The notes under the pieces: generated by a model
Database searches by the model: none
Seen by the model: the letters and a program-made list of their open reading frames with translations, nothing else
Told to the model about the DNA's origin: nothing
Program-made: the position numbers and the translations under genes
In this document: one piece after another, positions 49,619 to 58,662 of the stretch
How positions within the stretch are numbered: the first letter of the stretch is position 1
Layout of the letters: each line of letters opens with the position of its first letter
Source of the DNA: Flavobacterium hungaricum
GTDB lineage: Bacteria > Bacteroidota > Bacteroidia > Flavobacteriales > Flavobacteriaceae
DNA: 64,000 bases
NCBI RefSeq assembly: GCF_015182285.1
Contig: NZ_PRDM01000002.1
Span: forward strand, 806,001 to 870,000
Direction of reading: 5' to 3'

Positions 49619-49644
49619 AAAAAGCACATTATTATGTGCTTTTT
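49619..49644 (+). terminator. Intrinsic terminator of the VOC/SRPBCC cluster
   Basis: A perfect 11-bp stem (AAAAAGCACAT / ATGTGCTTTTT) with a 4-nt loop, 50 bp after the last stop. Confidence 0.85.
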
Positions 49645-49724
49645 GTATTTAAAAAAACAAACAATATTCTTTTTTATCACCAATAGATTGTCGATTTTTG
49701 TCGCTTCAAATTCATAAGAAAAAA

Positions 49725-50954
49725 ATGGAAGCAGAAGATAAAGAGATCATTTTATTAAAAGTTTCAGGACACGATAAAATTGGGGTAACAGCAGGTTTAA
49801 CAGCCGTATTGGCAGCATACGATGCTAATATTTTAGATATTGGCCAAGCCGATATTCATGATACACTTTCTTTAGGGATTTTATTCGAAATCGCTGCCGG
49901 CTCAAGTTCTGCACCAGTTTTAAAGGATTTGTTGTTTAAAGCATACGAACTTGAAATCAAAGTAAAATTTATTCCAATTTCTATTGAAGATTACGAAACT
50001 TGGGTAAAATCGCAGTCAAAACAGCGTTATATCATTAATATTTTGGGCGAAAAACTAGCAGCCTCACAATTAGCTGCAGTCACTAAAATAATGTCAGATC
50101 AAAACCTGAATATCGATTCGATCATTAGATTAACAGGAAGAACGTCTATTGTCGAAAAAGAAGAATACCCTCGTTCTTGTATTCAATTGTCTGTAACCGG
50201 CGAAATTGTAAACAAGATTATCATGACAGCAAGTTTCATGGAAATTTCCAGAACATTAAACGTCGATATTTCGTTTCAAGAAGACAATATTTACAGAAGA
50301 AACCGTCGTTTGGTTTGTTTTGATATGGATTCAACATTAATTCAAACCGAAGTAATCGACGAATTAGCAGAATTAAATGGAGTAGGAGAACAAGTACGTG
50401 CTATTACAGAATCTGCCATGAACGGCGAAATAGATTTCAACGAAAGTTTCAAACAGCGTATGGCATTGCTCGAAGGTTTGAGCGAAGAAGTACTGCAAAA
50501 CGTTGCCATCAATTTGCCAATCACAAAAGGCGCACATCGATTAATGAAAGCCTTGAAATATTACGGATACAAAACCGCTATTCTTTCTGGAGGGTTTACC
50601 TATTTTGGTGAATACCTGCAAAAAGAATTGGGGATCGATTACGTCCACGCCAATCAATTAGAAATAAAAGACGGAAAATTAACGGGTAAATATATTGGAG
50701 ATATCGTAGACGGACAAAAGAAAGCCGAACACCTAAAAGCAATTGCCGAAAAAGAAGGCATACACATCAACCAGACAATTGCAGTCGGAGATGGAGCAAA
50801 CGATTTGCCAATGCTGAACTTAGCCGGCCTCGGAATCGCTTTTCACGCCAAACCAAAAGTAAAAGAAAGCGCTTCGACTTCCATTTCAAGTTTAGGTCTT
50901 GATGGAGTTTTATACCTTTTAGGATACCACGACAGGTATATCGATATGATGTAA
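49725..50954 (+). CDS. serB: Phosphoserine phosphatase with N-terminal ACT domains
   Basis: About 409 aa. Residues ~1-180 form two ACT-like modules (IILLKVSGHDKIGVTAGLTAVL; QRYIINILGEKLAASQLAAV). The HAD phosphatase follows with nucleophile Asp200 and Asp202 (CFDMDSTLIQTE), motif II in AILSGGF and motif IV GDGANDLPML. It dephosphorylates phosphoserine in serine synthesis; the ACT part may sense serine. The ATG at 49725 is chosen over an upstream TTG (49698). Followed by a gene-free 498 bp. Confidence 0.93.
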   Translation: MEAEDKEIILLKVSGHDKIGVTAGLTAVLAAYDANILDIGQADIHDTLSLGILFEIAAGSSSAPVLKDLLFKAYELEIKVKFIPISIEDYETWVKSQSKQRYIINILGEKLAASQLAAVTKIMSDQNLNIDSIIRLTGRTSIVEKEEYPRSCIQLSVTGEIVNKIIMTASFMEISRTLNVDISFQEDNIYRRNRRLVCFDMDSTLIQTEVIDELAELNGVGEQVRAITESAMNGEIDFNESFKQRMALLEGLSEEVLQNVAINLPITKGAHRLMKALKYYGYKTAILSGGFTYFGEYLQKELGIDYVHANQLEIKDGKLTGKYIGDIVDGQKKAEHLKAIAEKEGIHINQTIAVGDGANDLPMLNLAGLGIAFHAKPKVKESASTSISSLGLDGVLYLLGYHDRYIDMM

Positions 50955-51053
50955 TTCAAATTATCACCATGAGCGAAGTTGAAGGGCTTTTAGTTCATTT
51001 TTTCAATTTCGACAAAAGAGAAGTCACACTCGGAAATCGACAAAGATTGGGTT

Positions 51054-51076
51054 TTCGTTCCGTAGTTACGAACGAA
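51054..51076. repeat. Small palindrome
   Basis: TTCGTT-c-CGTA-gt-TACGAACGAA: a 10-bp stem with one bulged C. It lies in the gap after serB, ahead of three AGAACCTC-type 8-bp tandem units (51135-51158). Confidence 0.5.
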
Positions 51077-51167
51077 GATTTCTTTCTCGAAATTTCAGGA
51101 CAGAAATGATAATATTGAGAAAACCTTAGCAGTTTAGAACCTCAGAACCTCAGAACCTTAATAATGG

Positions 51168-51263
51168 CATGCCCCTCCGGGTCGGGCTATCCGTTTCAAT
51201 CTTTTGTGCCTCCCGAAGCCTTGGGACCGGCACAAAAGGATTTCCACTTCTATCCCTCATGCG
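51168..51263. repeat. Intergenic repeat with GCTATCCGTT core, copy 2
   Basis: Contains CCTCCGGGTCGGGCTATCC, a perfect 10-bp hairpin CTTTTGTGCC / GGCACAAAAG (51201-51210 / 51229-51238) with inner TCCC/GGGA pairing, and CACTTCTATCCCTCATGC. It shares core blocks in order with 40268-40400. It is GC-rich relative to the surrounding spacer. A short open frame over it is not a gene. Confidence 0.65.
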
Positions 51264-51314
51264 ATTTAGTGGAATCACCGTTTTTTATTCAAAGATAAAT
51301 TCAAAAGAAAAGAT

Positions 51315-51447
51315 ATCAATTGCCTTCAGCTTTAGCTGGAGGTATAGAAAAATAATAGAAAGGGCTTTAGTCAAATACGATAAATATTTGGCTAAAGCCC
51401 TCAAAGAGTCTGTATGTAACCACTAGCTAAAGCTAGTAGCAATTGAT
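51315..51447. repeat. 133-bp element with inverted ends and three hairpins
   Basis: Ends ATCAATTGC (51315-51323) and GCAATTGAT (51439-51447) are perfect inverted repeats. Inside are three hairpins: CCTTCAGC-ttta-GCTGGAGG (51323-51342), a 17-bp stem with one G-T pair (51361-51377 / 51385-51401), and ACTAGC-taaa-GCTAGT (51422-51437). The loops of hairpins 1 and 3, with flanks, share GCTTTAGC/GCTAAAGC wording with stem 2. This resembles a MITE or REP/BIME-type element with no transposase nearby. Confidence 0.75.
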
Positions 51448-51452
51448 GTAAT

Positions 51453-51704
51453 TTAGTTCTCTTTACTACGAGAATCCAATTCCTTCTTAATTTCTTTTAA
51501 ATTATTCAGATTCAGAAAAAGAATAGGGAGCAGTGCAATAGGAATAACATTCATGGCACTGAAACCTTTCATAAAAATGATGAATAAGTTTAGAGCAAAT
51601 AACATAAACAAAACCACGGCAAAAATAGTATTGACCGTTTTTAATGCCTTCTGATTTTTAATCAGTTCTTCGGTAGTCATTTCGCTGAACTTGGTGTTTT
51701 TCAT
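51453..51704 (-). CDS. Small two-helix membrane protein, hypothetical
   Basis: An 83-aa protein with a cytoplasmic, charged N-terminus (MKNTKFSEMTTEELIKNQKALK), two membrane helices (~25-43 and ~52-68) and a charged helical tail (LNNLKEIKKELDSRSKEN). By recollection, similar flavobacterial proteins carry the label 'redox-active disulfide protein 2', but there is no cysteine here, so that label is not supported. It starts 3 bp after the GH3 gene begins to end upstream... that is, it lies immediately upstream of GH3 is not the case: it follows in the same direction GH3's stop. The 133-bp repeat ends 5 bp after its own stop. Confidence 0.65.
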   Translation of the reverse strand: MKNTKFSEMTTEELIKNQKALKTVNTIFAVVLFMLFALNLFIIFMKGFSAMNVIPIALLPILFLNLNNLKEIKKELDSRSKEN

Positions 51705-51707
51705 TTT

Positions 51708-53234
51708 TTAGATAATTTTACTTTGACACATCTCTTTCAACTGCTCCAAATAATCTCTTTGGTTCGAAAGTCTCGGAATTTTATGCTGTCCGCCCAATTT
51801 ATCTCTTTCCTTTAACCAATCGTAAAATAAATTCTCTCGTGCAACATTAATCACAAGCGGATTCAAAGTCATATTGTTGTAACGTTTCGCTTCGTAATCG
51901 GAATTTAACGTCTGTAAAGTTTCATCAAGCACTTTTTGAAAAAGACCAACATCAGCCGGATGTTTTTTAAACTCAATCATCCATTCGTGTGCACCTTTTT
52001 CTTTATCCTGCATAAAAATAGGAGCAACCGTATAATCGATCACTTCAGTCTGCGTCACCTGACATGCTTTTGCAATCGCCTGGTCGGTATTTTCTACCAT
52101 TAATTCTTCACCAAAAACATTAATATGATGTTTGGTTCTACCGGTAACTCTAATGCGATATGGATTTAAAGATGTAAACCGAACTGTATCGCCGATCAAA
52201 TAACGCCATAAGCCAGAGTTGGTCGTAATTACAATAGCATAATTTTTATTCAATTCTACATCTGCAAGACGAATTACTTTTTGGTCTGGAGTTCCAAAAG
52301 TATCCATTGGAATAAATTCGTAAAAAATCCCGTAATCCAGCATCAGCAGTAAATCGCTGGAATTGTTTAAATCCTGAATAGCAAAAAAGCCTTCAGAAGC
52401 ATTGTAAATTTCGTAGTATTTAAAATCCTTACTCGGCAGAATTTTTTTGTACTGCTCTTTGTACGGAGAAAAACTAACGCCTCCGTGAAAATAAACTTCC
52501 AGATTCGGCCAAAGTTCCAAGAGACTTTGTTTGCCTGTATTTTCGAGAACTTTGTTCATTAAAACCAGCATCCAGGACGGAACTCCTGCAAAGCTGGTTA
52601 CATTTTCGTTTTTCGTTTCATTAATAATAGCTGCAATTTTCGTTTCCCATTCGCTCATAAGCGAAGTTTTACTGCTTGGCGTACTGCTGAATTCTGCCCA
52701 CATTGGCATATTTTCAATCAAGATGGCCGATAAATCGCCAAAGAATGTATTGTTGTTTTCGTAAATCTGCGAGCTGCCTCCTAAGCGAAGACTTTTTCCC
52801 AGAAACAATTCAGAATCTTCATTATTATTTAAGTACAAACAAAGAAGGTCTTTACTGCCTTTATAGTGGCAGTCTTCAAGCGCCTCGTTGCTTACAGGGA
52901 TAAATTTACTTTTGGCATTAGTAGTGCCGCTTGATTTAGCAAACCATTTTATAGGAGTTTCCCAAAAAACGTTTTGTTCTCCTTGACGTGTACGTTCTAT
53001 AAGAGGCTGCAATTCTTCATAAGTTGCAATCGGTACTCTTTCTGCAAAAGTCTGATATGAATTTATAGACGAAAACTCATATTTTTTTCCAATCACAGTA
53101 TTTTCAGAAGCCGTCAATAAGTTGTGCAATAATTCTTCCTGAACTTCATTTGGATATTTTAAAAAGAGCTCAATTTGGTGAATCCTTTGTTTTAGGACCC
53201 AAGATGCAAACGAATTAATTATAGATAACGGCAT
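51708..53234 (-). CDS. GH3 auxin-responsive promoter family protein
   Basis: A 508-aa acyl-adenylate-forming enzyme of the GH3 family. The ATP motifs are visible: KWFAKSSGTTNAKSKFIPVS (~105-124), a YYEIYNASEGFF core (~275) and LVNGYHLY-region equivalent VITTNSGLWRYLIGDTVRFTS and RVTGRTKHHINVFGEELM. Plant GH3 enzymes join hormones to amino acids; the bacterial members' substrates are unknown. The start ATG at 53234 has no neighbour overlap. A small membrane-protein gene follows its stop by 3 bp, so the two form an operon. Confidence 0.9.
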   Translation of the reverse strand: MPLSIINSFASWVLKQRIHQIELFLKYPNEVQEELLHNLLTASENTVIGKKYEFSSINSYQTFAERVPIATYEELQPLIERTRQGEQNVFWETPIKWFAKSSGTTNAKSKFIPVSNEALEDCHYKGSKDLLCLYLNNNEDSELFLGKSLRLGGSSQIYENNNTFFGDLSAILIENMPMWAEFSSTPSSKTSLMSEWETKIAAIINETKNENVTSFAGVPSWMLVLMNKVLENTGKQSLLELWPNLEVYFHGGVSFSPYKEQYKKILPSKDFKYYEIYNASEGFFAIQDLNNSSDLLLMLDYGIFYEFIPMDTFGTPDQKVIRLADVELNKNYAIVITTNSGLWRYLIGDTVRFTSLNPYRIRVTGRTKHHINVFGEELMVENTDQAIAKACQVTQTEVIDYTVAPIFMQDKEKGAHEWMIEFKKHPADVGLFQKVLDETLQTLNSDYEAKRYNNMTLNPLVINVARENLFYDWLKERDKLGGQHKIPRLSNQRDYLEQLKEMCQSKII

Positions 53235-53486
53235 GGGTAATTTTAGATTTTAAATTGTTGATTTTAGATTACGGATTTTACTTATTATGGTAAAAGCAGC
53301 AGATATAAAATTTGAATATCAACAGACAAATAGTAACTTTGTCACTGTATCAAAAATAGTGTTTTTTTGTAATAAAATCCACTCCTTTTGCACTAAAGAT
53401 TTAACTCTAAAGATGATTTTTTAAATGAAAAAAATATTTTTAAAGCAATCTAAAATATAAAAATCTAAAATCTACAATTTTCTCAA

Positions 53487-54281
53487 ATGACATACCAAGG
53501 TGTACTTAGCAAAATGCAGACTGAATTAGGAAATCCGATTCAATATTATTTGGTTTTCGAAGACAGTTTTTTAAATGTAAATCAATTATTGAATAAAGAA
53601 ATTGAAATTAATTTTGCAGGTTATCAATGTCTTAATTGTAATAAAAAGAAAAAAATATTCCGTCAAGGTTTTTGTTACGATTGTTTTTATTCAAGTCCCG
53701 CAGTAGGAGACTGGATTATGCGTCCCGAATTGAGTACAGCACATTTAGGAATAGCAGATCGAGATTTGGACTATGAATCAAAAGCGCAGTTACAGCCTCA
53801 TGTGGTGTATCTGGCTGTTGCCAGCGAAATTAAAGTAGGGGTTACCCGCAAAACTCAGGTGCCAACACGCTGGATAGATCAAGGTGCGGCCCAGGCAATT
53901 GCAGTTGTTGAGGTTCCAAATCGTTATTTGGCAGGAATCACCGAGGTTGCCTTAAAAGACCATTATACAGACAAAACCAATTGGCGAAAAATGCTCCAAG
54001 AAAACAATCAGGTTTTTGATTTGATTGCCGAAAAAACCAAGATCGAAAATCTTATTCCTGCTGAAGTTAAAGAATATTTTTATGCTCAAAAAAATGATGT
54101 CTACGATCTGCAATATCCGGTTTTGAGCTACCCTGCAAAAGTAAACAGCTTAAATTTGGACAAGACACCATCTTACTCAGGCAGACTTACGGGTATTAAA
54201 GGCCAATACTTATTATTTGAAGACGGAACGGTTTTTAATGTACGTGGTTCAGAGGGTTATCTGGTTACAATAAACGTCTAG
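53487..54281 (+). CDS. DUF2797 protein with zinc-ribbon
   Basis: A 264-aa cytoplasmic protein. An N-terminal zinc-ribbon-like site uses Cys48, Cys51, Cys63 and Cys66 (CLNCNKKKK...GFCYDCF). The middle has the conserved HVVYLAVASEIKVGVTRKTQVPTRWIDQGA, which resembles a GIY-YIG-like core, then ITEVALKDHYTDKTNWRKML. DUF2797 has no established role; a nuclease-like fold binding nucleic acid is an inference from these features. Single gene, divergent from GH3, with AT-rich inverted 'TTTTAGATT/AATCTAAAA' repeats upstream. Confidence 0.85.
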   Translation: MTYQGVLSKMQTELGNPIQYYLVFEDSFLNVNQLLNKEIEINFAGYQCLNCNKKKKIFRQGFCYDCFYSSPAVGDWIMRPELSTAHLGIADRDLDYESKAQLQPHVVYLAVASEIKVGVTRKTQVPTRWIDQGAAQAIAVVEVPNRYLAGITEVALKDHYTDKTNWRKMLQENNQVFDLIAEKTKIENLIPAEVKEYFYAQKNDVYDLQYPVLSYPAKVNSLNLDKTPSYSGRLTGIKGQYLLFEDGTVFNVRGSEGYLVTINV

Positions 54282-54457
54282 TGTTTTAGCTCACTCGTCT
54301 ATTTTTAGGGGGATATCGTATAATTATTAATGCAAATGTGCGTTTATCATTGTATTTTAACAACTCCTAAGATAAAGAATGTGAATTTTGATAAATTATT
54401 TTACAATTTTGTAATATTTGCTTATTCAAAGAATTTAATTTTAGGAAAAATTTAACT

Positions 54458-54465
54458 TATATTTG
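54458..54465 (+). promoter_or_regulatory. Candidate -7 box for the glycosyltransferase
   Basis: TATATTTG matches TAnnTTTG, 62 bp before the ATG. Confidence 0.45.
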
Positions 54466-54527
54466 AAAAGATATGTGCAGCAACTTATCAAATAATGTTA
54501 AGCTTAATTCGTAAAATAATTTAATGA

Positions 54528-55571
54528 ATGGGTAACTTAAAAAAAGTTAACGAAGTCAGGCGTAAATTAATGCGTAATTTGACTAAAAACATTGGAAATT
54601 CGGTTAGTAAAAGCGGACCAATTGATAAAAGTAAAATTAAAAGAGTCTTAATCTGCAGGCCCAACGGCAGGCTGGGAAATCTGCTTTTAATTACACCGCT
54701 TATTCAAGAAGTAACCAAAATATTTCCAGATTGTACTATAGATTTATTTGTAAAAGGTACTTTGGCACCAATCGTTTTTGAGAAATACCAAAACGTTGAT
54801 AAAATCATAGATTTACCCAAAAAACCTTTTAAAGAGCTCGTAAAGTATCTTAAAGTTTGGACCACAATCAAAAAACAGAATTACGACATGGTAATTAATG
54901 TGGATCAAAACTCTTCTTCGGGACGTCTTGCTGTTAAATTTTCTAGTGCAAAGTATAAGTTCTTTGGGGATCTTCCAGAAAATGTAAAATTAGAACATCC
55001 AGATTACGATCATATCGCAAAATACCCTGTTTATAATTTCAGATATTTTTTAAAACAATCGGGAATTGAAATGACAGAGGAACCTGTTGCACTTTTAGAT
55101 TTAAGACTTTCTGAAAACGAAATCGAAAACGGTAAAAAAATCTTAGATCAAATTATCGATCCAGCCAAAAAAACAATCGCGGTTTTTACATTTGCAACTG
55201 GCGATAAGTGTTACTGCGTTTCCTGGTGGGAGACATTTTATAAAGCATTAAAAGACGAATATCCCGATTATAATATTTTTGAAGTTTTACCTGTAGAAAA
55301 TGTTTCGCAGATCAATTTTGAAGCACCAAGTTTTTATAGTAAAGATGTTCGCGAGATAGGTTCTGTTCTGGCAAATGTAGACGTGTTTATAGGTGCAGAC
55401 AGTGGTATTATGCATTTGGCCAGTGCATCAAAAGCCCCAACTGCAGGCTTGTTTTCTGTTTCTAATTTGAAAAAATACGAACCTTACGGAAACGGAAGTG
55501 TTGGTTTAGATACCAATGTTTTAGACGTTCCCGATTTTATAAAAGCAATAAATACAATCTTGAAAAAATAA
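54528..55571 (+). CDS. Glycosyltransferase family 9 (heptosyltransferase-like)
   Basis: A 347-aa cytoplasmic glycosyltransferase of the GT-B fold. RVLICRPNGRLGNLLLITPLIQE (~40-60) is the typical N-terminal GT9 block with the GxLGD-like glycine loop, and IGADSGIMHLASASKAPTAGLF (~290-312) is the conserved nucleotide-sugar site. It probably adds heptose or a related sugar to lipopolysaccharide core or another glycan. It stands alone, not in an LPS cluster. The basic first 35 residues may bind membrane. Confidence 0.9.
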   Translation: MGNLKKVNEVRRKLMRNLTKNIGNSVSKSGPIDKSKIKRVLICRPNGRLGNLLLITPLIQEVTKIFPDCTIDLFVKGTLAPIVFEKYQNVDKIIDLPKKPFKELVKYLKVWTTIKKQNYDMVINVDQNSSSGRLAVKFSSAKYKFFGDLPENVKLEHPDYDHIAKYPVYNFRYFLKQSGIEMTEEPVALLDLRLSENEIENGKKILDQIIDPAKKTIAVFTFATGDKCYCVSWWETFYKALKDEYPDYNIFEVLPVENVSQINFEAPSFYSKDVREIGSVLANVDVFIGADSGIMHLASASKAPTAGLFSVSNLKKYEPYGNGSVGLDTNVLDVPDFIKAINTILKK

Positions 55572-55593
55572 ATTGGATATATATTATAAAAAT

Positions 55594-55726
55594 TTAACCG
55601 CAAAGATTTTTTAATCTAAATCGCGGTCTTTATAAATTAAAAAAGTTCGCAAAGCTACACAGACAAAGCTTTGCGAACTTTATGTTTATAAATATTTCAA
55701 AAAAAACTTCCGCTCTTTGCGGTTAA
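55594..55726. repeat. 133-bp nested inverted-repeat element
   Basis: Outer arms TTAACCGCAAAG (55594-55605) and CTTTGCGGTTAA (55715-55726) are perfect inverted repeats. An inner perfect 14-bp pair AAGTTCGCAAAGCT / AGCTTTGCGAACTT (55643-55656 / 55667-55680) has a 10-nt loop. The word CGCAAAG/CTTTGCG recurs in both. No open frame. It fills the space between the convergent GT9 and AsmA genes. Confidence 0.75.
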
Positions 55727-55776
55727 AATAATCAGCCATTTTAGTCCTCTTAATAATTTTAAATGAAACCAAAATA

Positions 55777-55813
55777 AAAACCTGTTCGAGAATAAATCTG
55801 GAACAGGTTTTTT
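55777..55813. terminator. Bidirectional intrinsic terminator
   Basis: An 11-bp stem (AAAACCTGTTC / GAACAGGTTTT, 13-nt loop) with T-rich runs on both sides, between convergent genes. Its stem is the same as the clpX and lipoprotein-trio terminators. Downstream, 55824-55860 has CTTAG-type degenerate repeats. Confidence 0.85.
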
Positions 55814-55863
55814 ATAATTAAACTTAGAACCTAAGCATCTTAGCCTCTTAGCAACTTAGTAAA

Positions 55864-58488
55864 TTAATTCTTTTTCTTGAAAAGACCGTTTATTAAGTCA
55901 CTTGCTTTTTTAGTTGCCTCCTGAGTTTTTTGCTCTTTTTCAGTTTTAGCAGCTTGTGTAGTATCTTTTGCTTTCGTGTTTTTATTAATTAAATCTGTTA
56001 AAGCAGAAGTTCCTTTTTGCGTCAATTTCTCTTTTTGCTGGTTTACCAATTGTGTGGTTAAGTTGGTTACAGCAGCTTTCATATCGGTACTGATTTTCGG
56101 ATTAGAAAAGTTTCCAGTCATCATTGCCGTAATTGGAATATTGTCCAATTTTGCAGCATCTGCAGGAGATAATTTAGCAATCAAATTGTTTGCTTCTGTT
56201 CCAAGATATTTAGCAGGAACATCAAATTTGATGTTGTAATTCATCGTTTGATCAAAACCGTGTGTCCCGCCAATGGTAGCTTTTATGTCTTGATATTTAA
56301 TATCAAAAGGTTTTACATTTACTTTTCCGTCATCAAAAGTAAGCGCCATTTTCAAATCATTCAGATTCAATTTGTTTAAATCTAAGAATTTAGCATTTGA
56401 GCTTAATGAATTTAATAGCGTAGAATTCTTAGGATTAACAGTTGTAGATAATAATTGGCCTAATAAATCTCCAGAAATCGATTTTAAATCAGGAGTCAAT
56501 TCTTTAGCATCCAGATTTCCATTCAATTTAATAGTAGAATTTAATTTACCATTAATGATTCCCGCAATCGGAGCGATTTTTTTCATCATATCCAGCTGCG
56601 TAAAAGTCTGAGCAATATCAACTTGATTGAAACCTAAATTCACGTCAAAAGTTGGTACTTTTTCTTTAGTAGAAACCGCACCAGTTAAACCAATTGTTCC
56701 TCCAAAAATAGAAGTTTTAAAGTTTTCTAAAGTCGCTTTTTCGTCTTTAATAATCAATTTACCAGAAACATCTTTTAATTTTAAATTATCATACAAAACG
56801 GTAGTCGCTTTTGCATTCAAAGTACAATTTAAAAACGCAGGAATCTTCATTGCTTCAGCAGGTTTTGCTTGTGTTTTTGTCTCTGATTTTGATTCTGTAT
56901 TGGTTTGTGTTTTAGCAGGTTCGCCAGAAGTCATAAAATCATCAACGGCCAATTGATTAGAACTCATATTGAAGTTTCCTCTTAATTCTTGTTTTTTAAA
57001 CATAAAGCCGTAGAAATTCTCCAAAATTCCGTTAATGCTGATGTCACTTTTTCCTGTAGTAGCATCAAATTGTTTTAAGTTAATTGTGCTGGTGTTAAAC
57101 TGAACCAATGCCGTGCTAATGTTCATTGATTTGTTGTTCTCATCCGTATATTTAAATCCTGATAAGCTCATAGTTCCAGCATTTTTAATGTTTTGATACT
57201 GGCTTTTTTCAACAGAAGCCATATCAAAATTAGTAGTAACATCAGCTTTTAAAATACCTGCCAATGGTTTGTCTAATTTAATTGGATATGCTTTTGAAAG
57301 ATTAGCTAAATTGATTGTTCCTTTTAAGGCAGCATCAATAATAGGATTAACAGTGATGTTTTTAATATTCGCTTTAGCGCTGAATACGTCCTGATCGATT
57401 CTAAAAGTAAGTTTATCCAGATTAACATAAGTATCGTTTAGAATTCCCGTTTCATTGATGATTTTAGTATCAATTACAATATTCTGAACCGATTTAGGCA
57501 GATTTGGATATTGGAAAGAAGAGTTGTTTGATGCAATTGCGATATTGAATTTCGGAACTGTTGTGTCTGTTAATTCTCCTTTTGCAAAACCATTTACGGT
57601 AAAATCTCCAGTTGTTTTTACTCCCGCTAAACTTGATGAATACGCAGAAGGAATTAAGCCTAAGAAATTGGTAAAAGATGAAGTTGGAGTTTTGAATTTC
57701 AAATCGTAAATCTGTGCTTTTTCAGCCATTTGAATAAAACCGTCAAACTCTAAAGGTAATTGGTTGATTAAAGCTTTATTTTCTTTAAAAGTATATTTGC
57801 TTTTTTCTAAATCAATTCCAAGAACAGCATCTAAAGTCAGTTTTACATTTTTCATGTAATTCATTTTATCCATGTCTAACGAAACGTTAGCAGTCGTTTT
57901 TGTATTTAAATCCAGTACAGAATTGGTAAAATCTCCGGTTCCTTCGTGATTTAAGCTGTCAATAACCATTTTAATTTTAGAACCTTGATCGATATATCTA
58001 AAAGTAAAATTCTCGATTTTATAGTTTTGAATTTTTAGCGAAAGCGGCTTGCTTTCCTCTGTTTTAGTCTCTTCTTTTTTATCTTTTAAAGCAATATCAA
58101 AGTTTCCGACACCGTCTTTATTAAAAATAATATTGATTAATCCGTTTGTAGAACTAATTCCCTGAATATTTAGAGGTTCATCTTTTCCTTTAAAAAGTTC
58201 TTTAATACTCATTTTTAAATTTAATTCTCCCAAAGACACCAGCGTATCTCCTTCAAAAGGCGCTTTGTTGATGATAACCAGTTTTTCAATTCCCACAGTA
58301 GCATTTGGGAAATTTTTGAACAAACTTAAATCAGCATCATTAAAGCTTACTTTGGCGTCAACACTTTCGTTAATCGCTTCGGCAATTTTGGCTTTAATTT
58401 GATCTTTGAAGAAGTACGGAATAGCAAACAATGCAGCTATAAATACCACTAGAACAATAGCACTTATTTTTAAAACTTTCTTTAGCAT
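55864..58488 (-). CDS. AsmA family protein
   Basis: An 874-aa envelope protein anchored by an N-terminal helix (~6-27) with AsmA domains: the opening IAIPYFFKDQIKAKIAEAINESVDAKVSFNDADLSLFKNFPNATVGIEKL is diagnostic. A Ser/Thr/Lys/Glu-rich linker (~515-540) interrupts the beta-rich body. The AsmA C-terminal region near 640-760 (GGTIGLTGAVSTKEKVPTFDVNLG, TIGGTHGFDQTMNYNIKFDV) is intact; the tail is a lysine-rich coiled coil. AsmA-like proteins are thought to bridge the periplasm and move phospholipid. Monocistronic with a good promoter. Confidence 0.92.
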   Translation of the reverse strand: MLKKVLKISAIVLVVFIAALFAIPYFFKDQIKAKIAEAINESVDAKVSFNDADLSLFKNFPNATVGIEKLVIINKAPFEGDTLVSLGELNLKMSIKELFKGKDEPLNIQGISSTNGLINIIFNKDGVGNFDIALKDKKEETKTEESKPLSLKIQNYKIENFTFRYIDQGSKIKMVIDSLNHEGTGDFTNSVLDLNTKTTANVSLDMDKMNYMKNVKLTLDAVLGIDLEKSKYTFKENKALINQLPLEFDGFIQMAEKAQIYDLKFKTPTSSFTNFLGLIPSAYSSSLAGVKTTGDFTVNGFAKGELTDTTVPKFNIAIASNNSSFQYPNLPKSVQNIVIDTKIINETGILNDTYVNLDKLTFRIDQDVFSAKANIKNITVNPIIDAALKGTINLANLSKAYPIKLDKPLAGILKADVTTNFDMASVEKSQYQNIKNAGTMSLSGFKYTDENNKSMNISTALVQFNTSTINLKQFDATTGKSDISINGILENFYGFMFKKQELRGNFNMSSNQLAVDDFMTSGEPAKTQTNTESKSETKTQAKPAEAMKIPAFLNCTLNAKATTVLYDNLKLKDVSGKLIIKDEKATLENFKTSIFGGTIGLTGAVSTKEKVPTFDVNLGFNQVDIAQTFTQLDMMKKIAPIAGIINGKLNSTIKLNGNLDAKELTPDLKSISGDLLGQLLSTTVNPKNSTLLNSLSSNAKFLDLNKLNLNDLKMALTFDDGKVNVKPFDIKYQDIKATIGGTHGFDQTMNYNIKFDVPAKYLGTEANNLIAKLSPADAAKLDNIPITAMMTGNFSNPKISTDMKAAVTNLTTQLVNQQKEKLTQKGTSALTDLINKNTKAKDTTQAAKTEKEQKTQEATKKASDLINGLFKKKN

Positions 58489-58527
58489 ATAAATATAGAT
58501 TTGAGGTTTAACTTAAAATCGACCTTG

Positions 58528-58557
58528 CAAAAGTAGCTTTTTTTAATAGAGTTCAAA
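58528..58557 (-). promoter_or_regulatory. Promoter of the AsmA gene
   Basis: On the minus strand TTTG (58557-58554) and TACTTTTG (58535-58528) are 18 bp apart, a full match to the Bacteroidota consensus, 39 bp before the ATG. Confidence 0.65.
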
Positions 58558-58606
58558 GATAAAGTTTTATTAATTTTGTAAGAATTGTATTGGATTTTGT
58601 TAAAAT

Positions 58607-58645
58607 AAAAAATCCGTTCGATCTTTAATATCAAACGGATTTTTT
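58607..58645 (-). terminator. Intrinsic terminator after the hydrolase
   Basis: An 11-bp stem (AAAAATCCGTT / AACGGATTTTT) followed on the minus strand by T residues, 17 bp after the hydrolase stop. It insulates AsmA from the sppA-hydrolase unit. Confidence 0.85.
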
Positions 58646-58662
58646 AAGCACTTTATTTTAAT

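Noticed and set aside
51169..51426. 85-codon plus-strand open frame
   Set aside because: It is read through two structured repeats (GCTATCCGTT copy 2 and the 133-bp element) and has no protein-like composition.
51453..51704. Redox-active disulfide protein label for the 83-aa membrane protein
   Set aside because: The protein has no cysteine at all, so a disulfide function cannot be supported. For clarity on its position: it follows the GH3 gene in the same direction, 3 bp after the GH3 stop.
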